From Chloroflexota bacterium (GTDB taxonomy: Bacteria > Chloroflexota > Limnocylindria > Limnocylindrales > CSP1-4): DNA of 15,145 nt. The stretch lies in NCBI GenBank assembly GCA_016875645.1, contig VGPE01000045.1, forward strand, positions 1 to 15,145, written 5' to 3'. Within the stretch, counting starts at the first letter, position 1, and every line of letters starts with the position of its first letter. The translations under genes were made by a program, and so were the position numbers. The notes beneath the pieces were generated by a model. That model searched no databases. It was given only the letters and a program-made list of their open reading frames with translations, and was not told where the DNA came from. Below are positions 12,753 through 15,145 of this stretch, in pieces.

Positions 12753-13577
12753 TCAGCTCCCGACCTGGATCGACCCGGCCCGGCGCCGGAGCAGCGCGAG
12801 TGCGGCGAGTGGCGCCAGGGCGCTCGTTCGGGGGTTGTCGGGGCTTGGCCGGTTCGCGAATCGCAGCGACAGTTCGCCGAATGGCCCTGACGCCCGGATC
12901 TCGTGAACGTTGCGGGTTTCCGTCGGGTCCGCGACGAGCACGACGCGGGTCCGATCCGGCCCGATGCCCGCGAGGCTCAGGGCAGCGACGACGTTGAGGT
13001 TGGCCGGGAACGCGGCAACCGCGTCTCGCGCCACCCCGTTGAAGACGACGGTGGGGACGGTGATGGCATCGAGATCGATGCCCGCGGCCGCGATCCCGGG
13101 TGCTCCGGCAAGGGCCCGTGGCGCCTTGGTCGTCCGCAATTCCACCTGCTCGAGACCGCCGAGGCGGGCGGCTCGCACTGCGTCGAGCCCCCCGATCGCG
13201 CCCGAGGGCACGAGGACGGCGCGGCCCGCCGTCGTGGCGGCAGCGTCAAGCCGGGCGAGCAGGCCGGGATCAACCAGGGCGCCGACCGACATGACCAGGA
13301 CATCGCATCCCGCATCGAGCCAGCTGCCCGCGTACTCACGGATGACGCTCGGCGACGCGGCCTCGACCACGACGTCCGGACGCGCCTCAACGACCCGCGC
13401 CGGATCAGTGAAGGTCATCGGCATGCCGCGGACGGACGCCGCGAGTGCCGCCAGTGCGTCAGCGCGCTCCGGCACATCAACCAGCCCCACGATCACAACG
13501 TCGCCGACATCTCCGCGCTCCGCGCCCACCACGATCTGGCGTCCGATCGCGCCGGTCCCGACGACAGCGATACGCAC
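12753..13577 (-). CDS. nadX: L-aspartate dehydrogenase
   Basis: A 274-residue NAD(P)-dependent aspartate dehydrogenase, close to the usual length for the family. It oxidises L-aspartate to iminoaspartate, the substrate of quinolinate synthase in NAD synthesis, and hydrolysis of the imine gives oxaloacetate. Visible features are the N-terminal Rossmann motif VVGTGAIGR (5-13), VSVGALVDP-like strand region (MSVGALVDP, 96-104), the family signature VPSGAIGGLDA (123-133), the catalytic-domain segment FPANLNVVAALSLAG (190-204), ADPTETRNVHEI (216-227) and the C-terminal NRPSPDNPRTSALAP. The GTG at 13577 has GGAGGA 4 bases upstream and places the Rossmann strand at the N-terminus; the open frame to 13631 is not needed. 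No nadA, nadB or nadC gene is in the window, so a role in aspartate catabolism is equally possible. Confidence 0.9.
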   Translation of the reverse strand: MRIAVVGTGAIGRQIVVGAERGDVGDVVIVGLVDVPERADALAALAASVRGMPMTFTDPARVVEARPDVVVEAASPSVIREYAGSWLDAGCDVLVMSVGALVDPGLLARLDAAATTAGRAVLVPSGAIGGLDAVRAARLGGLEQVELRTTKAPRALAGAPGIAAAGIDLDAITVPTVVFNGVARDAVAAFPANLNVVAALSLAGIGPDRTRVVLVADPTETRNVHEIRASGPFGELSLRFANRPSPDNPRTSALAPLAALALLRRRAGSIQVGS

Positions 13578-13648
13578 CGATTCCTCCAGCGAACGCGAAT
13601 TCCCGCGTTCTCGATATCTCGCCCACGTCAAGCAGCGAATCCTGCGCC

Positions 13649-13665
13649 GTCAATCTCCGCTTGAC
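13649..13665. repeat. Inverted repeat, possible operator
   Basis: GTCAA (13649-13653) and TTGAC (13661-13665) are separated by 7 bases. A further GTCAA occurs at 13627-13631, two helical turns away. They lie in the divergent gap between the aspartate dehydrogenase gene and the 13800 gene, about 70 bases upstream of the former. Confidence 0.3.
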
Positions 13666-13747
13666 CAATTCTGCGCCGCAGTTCAGCCGGTGACGTCGGG
13701 CACCGATTCGGCAAATTCAACTCCGCATGCGAATCACCGGGGGACGA

Positions 13748-13753
13748 TATACT
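13748..13753 (+). promoter_or_regulatory. Candidate -10 element for the 13800 gene
   Basis: TATACT followed by CGCCGG, 46 bases before the ATG at 13800. This is the best -10 match in the gap; no clear -35. Confidence 0.45.
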
Positions 13754-13799
13754 CGCCGGCGCTGGCGTGGAAGTGCATGTTTCGTCCGGGGAGAATGCC

Positions 13800-14129
13800 A
13801 TGTCGAAGATCAGGGCGCTCAACGATGCATCGGTGCTGGATGCGCCGCAGGTCAAGCCGCGCGTGCTGAGTGCGGCGGCCCTGGCGCGCCAGAAGGAATA
13901 CGACCGACTGCGCGATCTCATGGGCAAGCTCACCGACCCATCGCAGGTCTATGAGGTCGTTCTCGAAAGCAACGAGAAGCCGCTCACCATTCGCCAGCGC
14001 CTCCTGCGCGTTGCCCGTGAAAGTGGCAAGGAACTTGTCGTCCGCAAGTACGGCAAGAACTTCGTGGTGGGGCTCATGACGCCCGAGCGACGTTCACGCC
14101 GCGGCCGCAAGCCCAAGGGCGCCGCGTAA
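13800..14129 (+). CDS. Small basic hypothetical protein with C-terminal AT-hook-like tail
   Basis: A 109-residue protein I cannot assign to a named family. Residues 1-35 are low-complexity, 36-55 are helical and charged (ARQKEYDRLRDLMGKL), and 58-95 look like a compact domain containing LTIRQRLLRVARESGKELVV and RKYGKNFVVGLM. The C-terminus RRSRRGRKPKGAA is strongly basic and contains an RGRKPKG core like an AT-hook (RGRP), so DNA or RNA binding is plausible. ATG at 13800 has GGGGAGA upstream at about 6 bases; an in-frame ATG at 13767 lacks one. A TATACT -10 box lies 46 bases upstream. The next gene starts 4 bases after its stop, so the two should be co-transcribed and translationally coupled. 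Confidence 0.78.
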   Translation: MSKIRALNDASVLDAPQVKPRVLSAAALARQKEYDRLRDLMGKLTDPSQVYEVVLESNEKPLTIRQRLLRVARESGKELVVRKYGKNFVVGLMTPERRSRRGRKPKGAA

Positions 14130-14133
14130 TCAC

Positions 14134-15060
14134 GTGGCCGAGCGCCGCGTCGACTTCGGCTACAACCCGCCCACGGGCAACCGCCTGATCGAACGCGTCG
14201 AAGGCGCAACATTCGTCCGCGACCTCAGTCACGTCCTGGACGTTGCAGTCCAGCATTTCTCATCGATCTGGGTCTCGGACCATTTCCAGACCGAGGACCG
14301 GTTCCGGATGGAATGCTGGACACAGCTTTCCTGGATCGCGGCGCGCTATCCGGGCCCGCAACTCGGGACCATCGTGATGGCGAATTCGTACCGCCACCCA
14401 CCGCTGCTCGCAAAGATGGCGGCCAGCCTCCAAGTGTTCAGCCACAACCGGTTGATCCTGGGCTATGGCGCGGGCTGGGAGGACGTCGAGTACCGCGCCT
14501 ACGGCTACGAATTCCCGGCGGCCAGGGTGCGGATCGAGCAGATGGTCGAGGGCATCGAGGTCATGCGCGCGCTCTGGACCCAGGCGCCCGCGAATTACGA
14601 GGGCCGCTGGTACCAGCTGCACGACGCGTACGGCGCCCCGCGACCCGATCCCGCGCCGATCCTGATGATCGGCGGCGGTGGCGAGAAATACCTGCTTCGC
14701 GCAGTCGCCGAGTATGCCGACTGGTGGAACGACTACCGCAAGACGCCGGCGATGATGGCGCACAAGCTCGACGTGCTGCGCCGGCATTCCGATGACGTCG
14801 GCCGTGATTACGAATCGATTCGCAAGACGTTCACGTTCACGGCGTTCCTGGCTCCAACGCGGGCGGAGGCGCGGGCCCTGGCCGGATCGCGCCTCGAGGC
14901 CGAAGTGCCGCCGTTCGCGGGCGAGCCCGACGACATGGTCGAGTACATCCGATCGTTCACGGACCTCGGCGTCGACCTGTTCCAGCTCGTGTTCCCGGGC
15001 TTCCCGGAGACCCGCGACATGGACCTGTTCGTCGAGAAGGTGTTGCCGGCGTTCCGCTAG
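14134..15060 (+). CDS. LLM-class (luciferase-like) F420- or flavin-dependent oxidoreductase
   Basis: A 308-residue bacterial-luciferase-fold oxidoreductase, full length. Family marks are the early IWVSDHF, the GTIVMANSYRHPPLLAKMAA strand region split at about 88-107, LILGYGAGWEDVEYRAYG (about 109-126), RIEQMVEGIEVMRALW, and PILMIGGGGEKYLLRAVAEYADWWN in the C-terminal half. Members use FMN or coenzyme F420 to reduce or oxygenate diverse substrates. Sequences with this GAGW and IGGGGEK pattern are usually annotated as F420-dependent, but the cofactor cannot be decided here. The GTG start at 14134 follows the preceding stop by 4 bases with no good ribosome binding site of its own, implying translational coupling to the small basic protein. 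Physiological substrate unknown. Confidence 0.92.
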   Translation: MAERRVDFGYNPPTGNRLIERVEGATFVRDLSHVLDVAVQHFSSIWVSDHFQTEDRFRMECWTQLSWIAARYPGPQLGTIVMANSYRHPPLLAKMAASLQVFSHNRLILGYGAGWEDVEYRAYGYEFPAARVRIEQMVEGIEVMRALWTQAPANYEGRWYQLHDAYGAPRPDPAPILMIGGGGEKYLLRAVAEYADWWNDYRKTPAMMAHKLDVLRRHSDDVGRDYESIRKTFTFTAFLAPTRAEARALAGSRLEAEVPPFAGEPDDMVEYIRSFTDLGVDLFQLVFPGFPETRDMDLFVEKVLPAFR

Positions 15061-15143
15061 GAGGCCACTGTTGGCCCGGCGGCCGACGCCGGCGCCGCCT
15101 GCCGGCCGGTCAACCCGAGTCGGCGGACCAGCGCCAGGACGAG
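15057..15143 (-). CDS. Possible C-terminus of a further minus-strand gene (partial)
   Basis: On the minus strand a frame enters from the window edge as LVLALVRRLGLTGRQAAPAS and stops at TAG (15059-15057), sharing the CTAG palindrome with the stop of the oxidoreductase gene. The 28 residues look like a hydrophobic/basic tail of a real protein, but this is too short to be sure. Confidence 0.3.
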   Translation of the reverse strand, partial: LVLALVRRLGLTGRQAAPASAAGPTVAS

Positions 15144-15145
15144 CG

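Noticed and set aside
12903..13869. Long plus-strand frames opposite aspartate dehydrogenase
   Set aside because: Antisense to a clearly recognised enzyme gene, with no family features.

Overview
The window is very GC-rich, densely packed bacterial chromosome: about 15 protein genes on both strands, two tRNA genes and short intergenic gaps. GTG starts are common, and both tRNAs encode their 3' CCA. F420-type luciferase-like oxidoreductase, DUF1015, YbjQ and DUF1611 genes together with strong G/C bias at third positions suggest a free-living soil or aquatic lineage, perhaps an uncultured high-GC Chloroflexota. That assignment is inference from gene content only. I see no phage, IS, integrase, CRISPR or toxin-antitoxin genes.

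Left part (1-4106): the C-terminal 327 residues of an acyl-CoA dehydrogenase; a convergent small lipoprotein gene; a DUF1015 gene overlapping an alpha/beta-hydrolase gene whose nucleophile serine is replaced by glycine; then tRNA-Glu(CTC) with a credible promoter and terminator. Middle (4538-6693): a two-gene operon with ATGA overlap encoding a DUF1611 protein and an enolase-superfamily racemase. It matches the DgcN/DgcA pair, which handles D-glutamate through N-acetyl-D-glutamate. Next come two small unknown genes separated by a 61-bp tandem duplication (7299-7420), and an orphan DNA methyltransferase (N4-cytosine type by motif) on the minus strand.

Right part (9450-15060): a minus-strand Asp/Glu-racemase superfamily protein resembling arylmalonate decarboxylase/maleate isomerase; tRNA-Arg(TCT); a minus-strand DUF3830 (cyclophilin-like) gene; then a plus-strand run of YbjQ, an arrestin/Spo0M-like protein and a 44-residue Gly/Lys-rich basic protein; a minus-strand L-aspartate dehydrogenase; and a plus-strand pair made of a small basic protein and an LLM-class flavin oxidoreductase.

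The metabolic theme is acidic amino acids and dicarboxylates (D-Glu, Asp, malonate/maleate-like substrates), spread over several transcription units rather than one operon. Several starts have a TAnnnT hexamer 7-9 bases upstream and no ribosome binding site, suggesting leaderless transcripts. Several predicted -10 boxes are followed directly by a CGCC-type discriminator. The least explained items are the nucleophile-less hydrolase, the tandem duplication at a gene junction, the orphan methyltransferase, and the 44-residue basic protein with an unusual leader.
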